64,000 bases of DNA from Thermoanaerobacter ethanolicus JW 200 (GCF_003722315.1 NZ_CP033580.1:2012501-2076500); one strand, 5' to 3'; counted from the stretch's first letter, positions 19,655 through 29,527 are shown. Translations and numbers: made by a program. The notes: generated from the sequence alone by a model not told the origin.

Positions 19655-22208
19655 CTAACCTTGTCACTGCATTATCATAATACATGAGCAAAGTTTGGTC
19701 TTCTTGTAGCACATTTTCAGGCAGTTTTTCGCCTATTTTTACAATCGTTTCATAATCTTTGTTTTTCCAGCAATTTTTGAAACCAGCTCTTATGGCTTCT
19801 GTCCTAAAAACTTTAAGTCGTCCTGGAACATTTTTATATTCCTCAAATTCTTTAAGTAATCTTTTTTCCCTCAGTTTTTCAAGGTCTGCCTGCTTATTTG
19901 CATCTGGCACATACCATCTGCCTGCCTCATCTTGCAAAAAGTTTTCCTGTAGTAAATCCAAAAGCTCTGGCAGTTTTTCATATCTTAGCTGCTTTAACTC
20001 CTCTAAAAACATAGGCTGTATTTCCTGATATGTCATAGGTTTATTTAAAAGCTTAAATTTCAGCCACTGTATTGCTGTCTTTTCATCTTGTATTACAAAA
20101 GCAAGCTGCTCATTAAGTTCTAATTTGAGCCTTTTTGTATCATAAATAGCCGCCTGATCCGGTAAAAAGTACATTCCATCCCTCTCTATAAACCTCTTCT
20201 TCAATCCCTCATAAAACTCAGCAGCACTCATTGGAATAGTAGCACCCTTTTGTATGTGAAATGCAATCATACTATCATAAAGTAAATATTCCTGTCTTTC
20301 TGGTATTATATCAAGTTTTCCATTTGTCTCTATAACAACAGGCAGTTTTTCTAGATGCTGTCTTATAAAATCCCATACTCCCTCTTCCGTTCCAGCTTCT
20401 TTCAAAAACCTTTTTATAAACCCTTCTTTAGGCTTGTAAGCTGATATTATAAGGTCTTGTTTTACAGCATTAGTTGTAGTTACCTGGTTAAAACTTCCTT
20501 GTTTTTTATCTAAGGTTCGTACATTTGCTATTACAAAACCAGCTTTTAAGATCGCCTCCTGTATTGCATTCCACACAGCATTTTTAGAATTGTGAAACAC
20601 TACAGTCATCCATCTTCCTGGCTTTAATATCCTGTACATCTCTGAAAAAGCCTTCTCCATAAGCTCCTGATACTCATGAAGTCCCTTTTTCTGTATCTTG
20701 TTTATAACAGCTTCTGTTTTATTATTTGTAAATACTCTAAGCCATGCCTCCCATAGAAAATTAAGCTCACTGTACATAAGGTTATCTCCAAAAGGAGGGT
20801 CTGTGAAAATGTAATCTATAGAATTAGAATTTATATTATCAAAGTTATTACATGACTGGGTAGTAATTTTCACTTTTCCTAAATTTATCCCTGCATCCTT
20901 ATTAATTAAAATTCTTTTTGCAATTTTCCTATCTATAAAATCAATAATATTAACTTCATGTATCATTGAACTTACATATAATGTACCGGATAATTTGCTT
21001 GGTAATCCCTTAGGTCTCTCCCTATTTAATCTTGACCCCCCCTCAGTAACAGCACTTATTAACCAATAAAAATTTCTTCTATTTAAATTTACTATATTAT
21101 TTATCCTCTCATATAAAGCACTCAATACATACAAATTCCTCTTAGTATAAAAATGATGTACATGTGTTATGCCAATTCTTATAGGTTCTCCAGTTTTGTC
21201 GCCTTTAGGAATGGCATCTGTTGGATACAAATAGGGTATATCCATCTCTTCAATTTTCTGTATAAGTTCCAAATCAAATTTGTCAGGCTTTTTTTTATAC
21301 CTTTGCTTACCTACTGTATAGTTAATAAGAACAGGTACTTGTTTTGCCTGTTTTATTGTTTCACCAATAGCCTTATCATAAACAGTCCTCCACGCCCTCT
21401 CAAGACTTGTTTTGGTTAATTTTGCACCACAGTGAGGACATTTAAATTCATCCAGAACTTTTCCATCATCTTTGTCTACAGCAGCATCCCAAAAAACTAT
21501 TTCATTGCTGCAGCTGGGACATATAAACACATCAGAGCATACAGTATAATTTATTTTACCTTTTATAACATTTCCTGTTATGTCATATTGCGGAACGCCA
21601 TCAAGAGTATGTATGGTTTCATACATCCACCCACATTCTTTTTCTACTTCCTTAAGTATCCTCTCTGCCTCTTTTTTAAACTCCTCCACATCAACAGGGG
21701 TATTGTAATTGTAAGCTATAAAAGTAGCAGCAGGAGATAAATCTCCAAGAATGGCTCTTCTTGCTCCCCACTCTACTTTTTTACCCTCTTTTTCAAACTC
21801 CTTTTCCACTTTAAGTTTAAACTCCGGGTCAGGGTTGCCGCACATCTGTGCCGCAACCCCCGTCATGCCAGTTCCACAAAACCCATCAAATACTATATCT
21901 CCTGGCTTTGTATAATGTAGTATATATCTCATAATCGCTTTGTGAGGCACCTTTGTGTGATACGAATGGGCATTGTATATAGGATCATTTTTCCCTTCAG
22001 ATACATCTGCCGTATAGGGTTCACAATTGTAATCATCCTTTTCTTCAACATAAGGTTTCCCGTATTTTTCAATGAATTCATTTATAAAAGGATTTGGACA
22101 TGCAGTATAATAAGGCGGATCAGAAAGTTCTATTATATCTTCATCTTTACCAATAGGAAATCCCTCTATATCTCTTACTTTATCAAGCATTTCTTTTGTT
22201 AATTTCAC
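19647..22208 (-). CDS. pglXI: BREX DNA methyltransferase PglXI
   Basis: The 853-residue protein is the type 3 BREX methyltransferase, which marks host DNA. It has two Asp-Pro-Pro motifs: SDPPYY near residue 30 and TDPPFGDNLMYSELNFLW near 470. The AdoMet-binding motif is VFDGFCGTGMTG (106-117). A zinc-ribbon-like pair CPSC (230) and CPHC (257) lies between them. The layout matches DUF1156-type adenine methylases. The start is GTG 22206-22208, preceded by GGGGGAATG. An insertion sequence now lies 29 bp upstream of the start, so expression from the operon promoter may be reduced. Confidence 0.85.
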   Translation of the reverse strand: MKLTKEMLDKVRDIEGFPIGKDEDIIELSDPPYYTACPNPFINEFIEKYGKPYVEEKDDYNCEPYTADVSEGKNDPIYNAHSYHTKVPHKAIMRYILHYTKPGDIVFDGFCGTGMTGVAAQMCGNPDPEFKLKVEKEFEKEGKKVEWGARRAILGDLSPAATFIAYNYNTPVDVEEFKKEAERILKEVEKECGWMYETIHTLDGVPQYDITGNVIKGKINYTVCSDVFICPSCSNEIVFWDAAVDKDDGKVLDEFKCPHCGAKLTKTSLERAWRTVYDKAIGETIKQAKQVPVLINYTVGKQRYKKKPDKFDLELIQKIEEMDIPYLYPTDAIPKGDKTGEPIRIGITHVHHFYTKRNLYVLSALYERINNIVNLNRRNFYWLISAVTEGGSRLNRERPKGLPSKLSGTLYVSSMIHEVNIIDFIDRKIAKRILINKDAGINLGKVKITTQSCNNFDNINSNSIDYIFTDPPFGDNLMYSELNFLWEAWLRVFTNNKTEAVINKIQKKGLHEYQELMEKAFSEMYRILKPGRWMTVVFHNSKNAVWNAIQEAILKAGFVIANVRTLDKKQGSFNQVTTTNAVKQDLIISAYKPKEGFIKRFLKEAGTEEGVWDFIRQHLEKLPVVIETNGKLDIIPERQEYLLYDSMIAFHIQKGATIPMSAAEFYEGLKKRFIERDGMYFLPDQAAIYDTKRLKLELNEQLAFVIQDEKTAIQWLKFKLLNKPMTYQEIQPMFLEELKQLRYEKLPELLDLLQENFLQDEAGRWYVPDANKQADLEKLREKRLLKEFEEYKNVPGRLKVFRTEAIRAGFKNCWKNKDYETIVKIGEKLPENVLQEDQTLLMYYDNAVTRLGG

Positions 22209-22228
22209 CAGTCATTCCCCCGTTTATT

Positions 22229-22237
22229 TTATAATAA
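22229..22237. repeat. Target-site duplication, left copy
   Basis: TTATAATAA immediately outside the left end of the IS; the same nine bases lie outside the right end at 23884-23892. Fusing the flanks through one copy restores a native brxC end. Confidence 0.75.
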
Positions 22238-23883
22238 TAGACTTGTGCAAAATTCAGAAGCCTTCATTTAAGCCATTCTACAGACATACTTTTTTCCTAT
22301 CACTCTTGAATTTTTTATCTTTTATGTAGGATTTCCCCTCCCATTTGTCGAATTATTATATATACACTATAAAAAATTTTTTAAGAAGGATGAAATTCTA
22401 CATGTATCAGCTTCAATTGCTTTTAAATATACCTGAACTCTTTACCTCTCAGTCTAAAATTGATTTCTATTCTTCTATGTTTGAAAATCTTGACCTGTCT
22501 TTAATACCTGAATTCCCTTCCTCTAGTCCTGGCCGTAATGGTTATTCTCATCATGCACTTTTTAGAGCTTTTATTGTCATGAAAGCTGAAAGATTCGGCA
22601 CAATTTCTGATCTTTTAGATTATCTCCGCAATAATCTTATCATTGCTCATCTTTGTGGCTTCGACATTTCTAAACCTCTTCCTTCTTATTGGACTTTTCG
22701 CCGTTTTATTAATGACTTCTCTCATGATTATTTGACCTCTATTTTTCAAAATCAGGTCAATATCCTCAAAAATATGGGTATTATCTCCGGTGAGTTTATT
22801 TCCATGGACTCTACCCCTATTAAAGCTAACACTAAGTTAAATAACCCTAAGTCTTTTTCTAAAAATAAATTCTCTAAAGATAATCAGCCTAAGTCAGATA
22901 AGGATTGTAAATTAGGCGTTTATTCTGCTTCTAATGATTCTTCTAATAAACGCTATAAGTTTTATTGGGGCTATAAAAATCACATTATTGTTGATGCTAT
23001 CTCTGGTTTACCCATCGCTGAAACTACTACCCCCGCTGATGCCCCTGATTTTGAAGTCGCTTTATCTTTGCTTGAGAAGACTAATAAGTGGTTTAACCTT
23101 AAGTATGTTAATTTTATTGCTGATAAAGGCTATGATGTTAAGAAACTTTATAATTATGTTAGAAATATTCTCCACGGTCATTGCTTTATTCCTCTTAACA
23201 AGCGTAATTCTAAAAATCTCCCTCTGACTGATGATGGTTATATGGTCTGTGAAGCGGGTATTAAAATGCTTAAAGATGGCAAGCAGTATTTTGATGGTTT
23301 TATTAAGCAAAAATTTGTTTGCAAGTTCTGTAATTCTAAGGATGATTCTGCCTGCCCTATAAAGCATCCTAAATATTTTAATGGCAAAAAGCATAGAGGC
23401 TGTACTAAGTATGCTATTATATCTTCTGATTATAGGTCCTCTATTAATAGAGACTCCCTATATTTTAAGGCCGTCTACAAATTGAGAATTGAATCAGAAA
23501 GATATAATTCCCGCTTTAAAGCTCTGGATTTTGAAAAGGCTTATGTTAGAAATATTAATTCTGTCAGCAACCTTAATACTTTTGGCCATATTACTTTGCT
23601 TACTGTCGCTATTGTAGCTATTAAATTGGGCAAATATGATGAGTTTAGATCTCTTGTTGCTTTGATGCAATCGGCCTAATTTTTATTGAATCTATTTCAT
23701 GCCATTTTTTAACATTTGACTTCTACAGGATATTTATGCCCTTTTTTAGCTCCTCTTTTTGTCTTTTCTTTTCCCTTACCACTTCCTTTATGTTTGATTG
23801 TCAGTGTTGATTACTATATATTGTATGTAATACATATTTTGGTTTTTTGTCGTGATTATTTTTATTAATTTTGCACATCCCTA
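22238..23883 (+). mobile_element. Insertion sequence with DDE transposase, inserted at the 3' end of brxC
   Basis: The element is about 1646 bp. Its ends are imperfect inverted repeats: left TAGACTTGTGCAAAATT (22238-22254) and right, read inward, TAGGGATGTGCAAAATT (23867-23883), 14 of 17 bases identical. The 9-bp sequence TTATAATAA flanks both ends. One transposase gene is carried on the plus strand, opposite to the BREX operon. The boundary could shift by one base because the repeat and duplication overlap. The element's right end contributes the last codons and the stop of the present brxC frame. Confidence 0.82.
22402..23679 (+). CDS. IS4/IS1182-type DDE transposase
   Basis: Catalyses cut-and-paste movement of the surrounding IS. 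About 425 residues from the ATG at 22402, which lies 12 bp after GAAGG; ATGs at 22345 and 22390 are alternatives. The N-terminal third (NGYSHHALFRAFIVMKAERF) resembles the DUF772 domain of IS1182 and IS5-like transposases. The DDE core shows GEFISMDSTPIKA, then FIADKGYD, and a C-terminal LRIESERYNSRFKAL (Glu). Between them four Cys form a CKFC...CPIKH...CTKY segment that may bind zinc. The gene is intact. Its codon use is T-rich on the coding strand, unlike the A-rich host genes around it. Confidence 0.85.
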   Translation: MYQLQLLLNIPELFTSQSKIDFYSSMFENLDLSLIPEFPSSSPGRNGYSHHALFRAFIVMKAERFGTISDLLDYLRNNLIIAHLCGFDISKPLPSYWTFRRFINDFSHDYLTSIFQNQVNILKNMGIISGEFISMDSTPIKANTKLNNPKSFSKNKFSKDNQPKSDKDCKLGVYSASNDSSNKRYKFYWGYKNHIIVDAISGLPIAETTTPADAPDFEVALSLLEKTNKWFNLKYVNFIADKGYDVKKLYNYVRNILHGHCFIPLNKRNSKNLPLTDDGYMVCEAGIKMLKDGKQYFDGFIKQKFVCKFCNSKDDSACPIKHPKYFNGKKHRGCTKYAIISSDYRSSINRDSLYFKAVYKLRIESERYNSRFKALDFEKAYVRNINSVSNLNTFGHITLLTVAIVAIKLGKYDEFRSLVALMQSA

Positions 23884-26800
23884 TTATAATAATTCTTACT
23901 TTGTCCTTATCTTTGCCTTTTATAAGAAAATCGACATTTTCTAAAAATCTCTTTTTAAACTCATCTACTGTTACAGGTCCATCATAGGTTATCGCAGAAA
24001 TAAACTTATTTATTTCAATCTCTACTTTTTCAAGACCAGCAATTAAGTCTTTTACTGCTGATACAAACAGATTATCCACTTTCTCCGGCAATTCTTTTTT
24101 ATTCAAAAAGTCACGTATAACTTTTTGTTGGTCTTTATTCAAAATTTCCATTCTTTCTTGAATCATTGGATCTTCAATATTATCTAATAAAATTTTAGTC
24201 CATTCCATATACAAATTTTCTATTTTGTCTTCAATTTCATCCAATTTTCCAAACACAGGAACTTCGCCACTTTTTATACTGTATCCACAATTAGGACATT
24301 GTGTCTCAATTTCCATGTTTTTTTCTGTTAAACTATAACAGGTTTTTAAAGAGGCCAATATATCCTCAATTTCGCTAAATTTGTTAACAGGAAATATTCC
24401 TACATCTTTAAGCTTCTTAAGATTATTAAACAGATCACTTGCCATTATTTTCTTTTTACGCTCATCTCCATTATAATCAAGCCTGTGTTTCTTATGATAC
24501 TCAAGGTACAAATCAATATACTCTATTTTCAATTCTTCTAATTCTCTCGTCAGCCTTTTTATATCTTCACTTTCTTTAGTATCAATTTGTTTTATAAATC
24601 TTTCTACTTCATTTTTCATTTCATTTATATTTTGCTTTAATTCAATTTCTTCGGGTAATTGCTGTTCGGCAGAGGACAAGTATTTGACAAGTTCTTCTAC
24701 TTCATTTTTAAAATCAATTATTTTTTCTATTTTCTTTACTGTCTCCAATGTCTTGAATTTTTCTTTTAGCTCTTCTTCAGTATACTTAAAGTTTCTTAAT
24801 TTTCCAGGGGTATTAAAGGCTTTTAAACTGTCAAGAAAATCTCTAAAATTATTGAGCAAATCTTTATAATCTCTTATTTCAAATTCATCAAATACAGGCT
24901 TACCCCATATAGTTTTATTTGAAACAACAAATTGATTAACAGTTACAACTTTTTTAGCCAGTTCTTCACTCTTTGCCACCATTTGTCTTATAGCTTCTTC
25001 TGGTTTGCTAAGACTTGCTGTTACTAACCCTGATGGCAAGCCTAACAAAGTAAATAGAGTTTTTAATTCTCTGACAGGTATATCTCTGGGCCTCTCAAAA
25101 CTGTCAAAATCTATAAGCTCTCCAACGTTCATATTAGCAAGTGCCTCTATTGTAGTAGCATCATAAACTTTATTTTTTATCCTCAAGATTATATCTCCGC
25201 TGTACACAAGGGCACTGAGCAAAAGAACCACCCACTGCACTTCTAATTTGAATCTTTTATCAATATCCTCACCGTTTACATTCTCTATAATATCTTCTCT
25301 ATTTAAAACTTTCCCTGGTGGAAGTTTATATAATTCATTTAAAAAATAATTAGCATATTTTGAATTTCCGGGTACAATATCATCCCCTAAAATTAAATCA
25401 AAAGACTGCAATACTTTCTTGCCTGTTTCTGTCTTCTTGCCAGCTAAATAATTCATTGCACTTTTAAAAACTTCGTTTAAATTTGCCTCTGTGATTTTTG
25501 TGTAAAATGTAGGATATTCACTGTATTTTTCACTGAAATACAATGATAAGCAAGAAGAAGCCGCCTCATCAATATAACTTTTAATAGTATCATAATTAGC
25601 TGTTTTTCCTTTAAGCCAATAGATTATACTTTGTGTTTCTCCTTTATAAGAAACATTAAAACATTTTGACACATTATCTCTTATCCATTTAGTAATATCC
25701 TTTTGAAAACCATTAGCTTTATCTTCATAAATTTTTTTCTGGTCACTGGAGGATAATTCACTTAACTCCATTGTAGCGGCATATTTTTTTATTTTCTCTA
25801 TTATTTCTTCATCCGTATTAACAAATTCAAAAAATACTTCATCTTCTTTTCCATTTAATATATATTTTTTATTATAGTTAACTCCAACAAAAGGAGGTAA
25901 AAAGTAAATATAAAAATCTCTTGGAGGCTGAGCTGTACTCCTTTCATCAGGATATCCCATAAAAAGATAGCCATATCTTTTAACATTTTTCTCATTCCAA
26001 GTAAGACTATACTCCCATATTCTCATGTTTGGCACTTTTTCAGGAGCATTCCAATCAAGGACTTTTATAAGCAATTCAAAATAATGCCTGTTAAAAATAT
26101 CTTCTGACAATATTTCTGCTTTCTCCTGAATTTTGGCATCATAATTTATGCCTTCTCTTACCATGTCAAGATAATACTGCTGATTGTCTGGATTGTATGA
26201 AATATATTGCCAGCTCAATGTTTTCATTATTTCCTTCATTATTGTTTCTATAGTCGTTATTAAAAAGTCCTCTTCTATCTCTGGCATTTTTATATATAAA
26301 CACAAATCATCTTTAATATTTTCAACTGTTATACCAACAGATGTATGTATATCTCCTGTAGTAAACCTATGAACACTTAATGCATGTACAATTCTTAATG
26401 CAGCATCTTTATATTGAGGTCTTGTAAAGGAATGTTCAATTAAATCTTCTACGGCAACGCTTTTATCAACTACTCTCTTTATATCTGGCTCTGCCCTTAA
26501 TGAAGGATTGTCTCTTAAAAACTTCCAATAAGAATCATAAGAAATAATTCCAGGCTCATCTTCAGGTACATCTTTGTCTAACAGTTCTCTCATCAAATGT
26601 GATATTGTTTTTAAAACTTCTCTTTTCTCTACAATAAACATTTTTTCAAATACTTCTATAAACATAGGATGTATAGGATATAATTCCACAAATTCTTCGA
26701 TTCTGCTGGAAATACTTTTATACAACGGACTGAATTTCTCTAAATGGCTCCTTATCCATGCTTTTTGTCTGTCATTCTTTTTTAATAATCTTTGAGATAC

Positions 26801-27562
26801 TACGTAGGAAATATCTTCCCTTTTAATTATTAACTGTTCAAATCTGTCCTTCATCTTTAATACAGTTTGTGCAACAGCATTAAATGCCGGATTATCAAAC
26901 AGGGTCTCCTGTACTCCCGTCATAAATCTCAATCTGGTAGACTTTGTTATTTCTCCTATTTCTCTTAAAAAAGTTAAATCGCGAATCAATTCCTGTTCTT
27001 TCCTTGCTTTTAGAAAATCTAATAATTCATCAACCACTATGAGATAGCCTTTGTCCGGAAATTTGTCTTCAAATTTACTCATCATTTCCATAAAAGCATC
27101 TTTGTTATTTGTAACTTCATCAATTGGTGGAAAATAAAACTCTATCCCGTATCTGGCAAGGTCCTTTTCTATCTCTTTCGTAATTATATTTCTTAAGGGT
27201 GTATTTACAGCCCCAATGTCAAATCTTAAAACTTTAAATTTTCCTGCAATCTTTCCCATCTCTTTTTTTAACTCTTCATGAGAAACATAATCTAGCATTT
27301 CCTTATTTTCTGCTACTGCTGAAATTACAGACATTAAATGGGATTTACCAGTACCATAATTGCCAACTATAAATATACCCTTATTGTCAATTGTTTCATC
27401 AAACTGCAATTGGGGTATACAAATATTAATAATACTATCTGCCATCCCTTCTGATACTACAAAGGATTTGACAAGTCTTTTCGCCTCATCGATCTTGTCT
27501 GCATCCTTAAGTTTTATAACAGTTTCAATCGGTTCATACTGAATAAGATCTCCATATTTCAT
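23801..27562 (-). CDS. brxC: BREX ATPase BrxC/PglY (DUF6079 type), C-terminus altered by IS
   Basis: The large P-loop ATPase of BREX, 1253 residues from the ATG at 27560-27562 (behind GAGGGAGGAAG). Walker A is GNYGTGKSHLMS at about residue 67, and the Walker B-like segment is YLIVVDELLDFLKARK. A late segment TQCPNCGYSIKSG may hold a metal. Long helical stretches near 950-1080 suggest a coiled coil. The frame now ends with residues encoded by the insertion sequence: after KDKVRIII it reads IGMCKINKN and stops at 23801. Without the IS and one target duplication the gene would end ATT ATT ATA AAA TAA, that is RIIIK then stop. About 22 foreign residues thus replace one Lys. Confidence 0.87.
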   Translation of the reverse strand: MKYGDLIQYEPIETVIKLKDADKIDEAKRLVKSFVVSEGMADSIINICIPQLQFDETIDNKGIFIVGNYGTGKSHLMSVISAVAENKEMLDYVSHEELKKEMGKIAGKFKVLRFDIGAVNTPLRNIITKEIEKDLARYGIEFYFPPIDEVTNNKDAFMEMMSKFEDKFPDKGYLIVVDELLDFLKARKEQELIRDLTFLREIGEITKSTRLRFMTGVQETLFDNPAFNAVAQTVLKMKDRFEQLIIKREDISYVVSQRLLKKNDRQKAWIRSHLEKFSPLYKSISSRIEEFVELYPIHPMFIEVFEKMFIVEKREVLKTISHLMRELLDKDVPEDEPGIISYDSYWKFLRDNPSLRAEPDIKRVVDKSVAVEDLIEHSFTRPQYKDAALRIVHALSVHRFTTGDIHTSVGITVENIKDDLCLYIKMPEIEEDFLITTIETIMKEIMKTLSWQYISYNPDNQQYYLDMVREGINYDAKIQEKAEILSEDIFNRHYFELLIKVLDWNAPEKVPNMRIWEYSLTWNEKNVKRYGYLFMGYPDERSTAQPPRDFYIYFLPPFVGVNYNKKYILNGKEDEVFFEFVNTDEEIIEKIKKYAATMELSELSSSDQKKIYEDKANGFQKDITKWIRDNVSKCFNVSYKGETQSIIYWLKGKTANYDTIKSYIDEAASSCLSLYFSEKYSEYPTFYTKITEANLNEVFKSAMNYLAGKKTETGKKVLQSFDLILGDDIVPGNSKYANYFLNELYKLPPGKVLNREDIIENVNGEDIDKRFKLEVQWVVLLLSALVYSGDIILRIKNKVYDATTIEALANMNVGELIDFDSFERPRDIPVRELKTLFTLLGLPSGLVTASLSKPEEAIRQMVAKSEELAKKVVTVNQFVVSNKTIWGKPVFDEFEIRDYKDLLNNFRDFLDSLKAFNTPGKLRNFKYTEEELKEKFKTLETVKKIEKIIDFKNEVEELVKYLSSAEQQLPEEIELKQNINEMKNEVERFIKQIDTKESEDIKRLTRELEELKIEYIDLYLEYHKKHRLDYNGDERKKKIMASDLFNNLKKLKDVGIFPVNKFSEIEDILASLKTCYSLTEKNMEIETQCPNCGYSIKSGEVPVFGKLDEIEDKIENLYMEWTKILLDNIEDPMIQERMEILNKDQQKVIRDFLNKKELPEKVDNLFVSAVKDLIAGLEKVEIEINKFISAITYDGPVTVDEFKKRFLENVDFLIKGKDKDKVRIIIIGMCKINKNNHDKKPKYVLHTIYSNQH
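23884..23892. repeat. Target-site duplication, right copy
   Basis: TTATAATAA directly beyond the right end of the IS, inside the brxC coding sequence (codons for the Ile run near its end). It matches the copy at 22229-22237. Confidence 0.75.
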
Positions 27563-27563
27563 C

Positions 27564-28040
27564 CTATCTTCCTCCCTCAATATTTATTACAATTATATCC
27601 AAGTCATCTTTTTTGTATCTCCTATATTCTGGATAACCAGGTTCAGCGTATGTCAATATACCATTTATATAAGAGCCTCCCCAGGATGTAATTATTTTTT
27701 TATATTTGCTCATGTTCTTAAGCATTTTTAAAGGGTCTATTTTCAAATGGGGAGCAAATAAAATCTCTATGTTATCTAATATTGTAACATCTGTTTTACT
27801 TTGAGACAAAATTTCTTCCATAAAATCATCTACATAGTAGCAACGCTCTTCAAAAGGTATATTAATTAATTTTTCTGACAGCTTCAAATTTAAGTTTATG
27901 TAATCATAGTTATAATCAGAAGAAATTTTCTTGAGAATTTGCGTTTTTCCGCTCCCAATTGGTCCTACTAATAAAATTAACTTGTAATATTTATACGGTA
28001 GCAAAATAAAAGCATCCTGTATATCTTTATAAATTGACAT
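27564..28040 (-). CDS. brxF: BREX P-loop protein BrxF
   Basis: A small ATPase of 158 residues that marks type 3 BREX loci. Walker A is LLVGPIGSGKTQILKKI at about 24-40. A likely Walker B is DVTILDNIEILF at about 85-96. It is the first gene of the operon and starts at ATG 28038-28040 behind GGAGAAGG. Its TAG stop is followed after one base by the brxC ATG (TAGGATG). A promoter can be seen upstream. Its exact role in BREX is not established. Confidence 0.82.
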   Translation of the reverse strand: MSIYKDIQDAFILLPYKYYKLILLVGPIGSGKTQILKKISSDYNYDYINLNLKLSEKLINIPFEERCYYVDDFMEEILSQSKTDVTILDNIEILFAPHLKIDPLKMLKNMSKYKKIITSWGGSYINGILTYAEPGYPEYRRYKKDDLDIIVINIEGGR

Positions 28041-28063
28041 ATCACCTTCTCCCCCTTTGGACC

Positions 28064-28092
28064 TATATATTTATTTCGATAAAAGTTTACAA
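28064..28092 (-). promoter_or_regulatory. Probable BREX operon promoter
   Basis: On the minus strand TTGTAA (28087-28092) and TATATA (28064-28069) are separated by 17 bp and lie 24 bp before brxF. Confidence 0.5.
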
Positions 28093-28162
28093 ATTCCTGC
28101 ACGTGGATAAAAATATAAGAGAGTTCAATGATATACCGGTTTTAAATACTCATTTGTTAAAT

Positions 28163-28201
28163 AAAAACAGGCATGAATTTATGTACAGTGCCTGTTTTTT
28201 T
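28163..28201 (-). terminator. Terminator at the end of the type III cas operon
   Basis: AAAAACAGGCA pairs with TGCCTGTTTTTTT around a 15-base loop. It directly follows the stop of the last cas gene and separates that operon from BREX. T-runs on both strands allow use in either direction. Confidence 0.75.
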
Positions 28202-28202
28202 A

Positions 28203-29150
28203 TTATTTTATTTTTTCAAATTTACCTTTAGTCAAATGATATTTACTTAAATCAATTCCATTAAAGTCTGAAACTTTACTACCTACATTTATAAAATAAC
28301 CTGCTTCTTGAACTCTTGGTATATTCTGTGTAAAATCAAATTCTGAAAGAAGTTTGAGTTCCCCTTCAAATTTTATTTCATTAGAAAATTTGAAAAATTG
28401 TCTTAATGGAAAATTAGGTTTTATACTTGCTGTTCCATTTCCAGTAATGTTCCATTCACTAAGTTCTTCTTCTGTTACATCAATACTCAAGTTTAATAAT
28501 TCTAATTTTCCAAAACCATATTTAATATCTCCACCAATATAAACTTTAGAAAAAACATCTAACAAAAAATCATTATAATCTTTGTCCTCATTCTTTTTAC
28601 TTTCATCATTTTTATCATTTTCTTTTATATCTTGGTCATTATTTCCATTTGTTATTAAAGAGTTTATATCTTTAATAACTTCTTCTTCAAACCCAATTAA
28701 ACCTACCCAATAAAGTTGTTTACTTCTATTATCTAAATCTAATTTTGATTTTGGAAGTATATATTCAAATTCATGCAAACTTTCATCTTTTGCACTTCTT
28801 AATAGTGGTTCTATAGCTGTTGAAACAAGAGTATCAACAAATTCAAATTTAAATTTTCCCTCAGGGTAATCCCCAAGGTAAAAATCGCCTTTATTATATC
28901 CTGGAAACAAAGGATTAAAATTTACCTCTTCTTCATTTCCTATAACAGGATAAAAATTAGTAATTTTTTCAAAGAATTTTTTAGCACTCTCAATTTTTCT
29001 AAACCCGATTGTCTTTAAAAATTGATTTGTTAAAGCTCCCCACATTGTCCAGCCAGGAATAAAAATTTCAGTTTCATTAATTACTGCCCACTCAACAGAG
29101 CCTATATGTATTGGCTGATTTTGTTTAAAAATTAGTTTGAACCATATCAT
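28203..29150 (-). CDS. Type III CRISPR RAMP protein, Cmr3/Cas5-like
   Basis: The 315-residue protein is the last gene of the effector operon. It has a RAMP ferredoxin-like start, IWFKLIFKQNQPIHIGS, the helix segment IFIPGWTMWGALTNQFL in the position of the usual GxxxxGALR, and a C-terminal glycine-rich loop, IGGDIKYGFGKLEL. In type III-B complexes the Cas5-family member Cmr3 holds the crRNA 5' tag; that is the most likely role here. A lysine- and aspartate-rich stretch in the middle (about 170-195) is probably a flexible loop. It starts 3 bp upstream of the cmr5 stop region and is tightly packed with it. Confidence 0.62.
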   Translation of the reverse strand: MIWFKLIFKQNQPIHIGSVEWAVINETEIFIPGWTMWGALTNQFLKTIGFRKIESAKKFFEKITNFYPVIGNEEEVNFNPLFPGYNKGDFYLGDYPEGKFKFEFVDTLVSTAIEPLLRSAKDESLHEFEYILPKSKLDLDNRSKQLYWVGLIGFEEEVIKDINSLITNGNNDQDIKENDKNDESKKNEDKDYNDFLLDVFSKVYIGGDIKYGFGKLELLNLSIDVTEEELSEWNITGNGTASIKPNFPLRQFFKFSNEIKFEGELKLLSEFDFTQNIPRVQEAGYFINVGSKVSDFNGIDLSKYHLTKGKFEKIK

Positions 29151-29152
29151 TT

Positions 29153-29527
29153 TTATTCCCCCATTGCCTTTGCATGGTATCGGGCATAGATCAGAGCTTT
29201 CTCTAATGATTCTTTGTAAAATAACAATTTGTAAATATCTTTAGACAATTCCTGAAAAAAATCTTCAGCTTTATTAATTGCACTATATTTAGATTGTAAA
29301 AAAGGCTTTAAAGTTTCTATTGGCTTTTTAATAAATATGTCGCTGTATTTCTTATCATCTTTTTTATCTTTGCTTAAACAAAAAACATAATAAGCATACA
29401 CACCGTCATTAGATAAAACTCCTAACGCTTTATCTATGAACCTTAAAATTTCTTTATCTTTTTGAGAACTGTTTACCATATCGAAACCCAATTTATTTAA
29501 TGTATACTCAAGATTATTTTCATTCAT
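29153..29527 (-). CDS. cmr5: Type III small subunit, Cmr5/Cas11-like
   Basis: A 124-residue, mostly helical protein. The end, ALIYARYHAKAMGE, resembles the closing helix of Cmr5 (ALxxAxxxAKA). Small subunits line the inner face of the type III complex and help hold target RNA. The ATG overlaps the cmr4 stop (ATGA). The call rests on length, helix pattern and position between cmr4 and the Cas5-like gene; sequence identity in this family is always low. Confidence 0.6.
   Translation of the reverse strand: MNENNLEYTLNKLGFDMVNSSQKDKEILRFIDKALGVLSNDGVYAYYVFCLSKDKKDDKKYSDIFIKKPIETLKPFLQSKYSAINKAEDFFQELSKDIYKLLFYKESLEKALIYARYHAKAMGE

Noticed and set aside
21432-21740. Plus-strand frames opposite pglXI, brxHII and other large genes
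   Set aside because: They are antisense shadows of intact genes with clear motifs; none has a convincing ribosome site or a recognisable domain.
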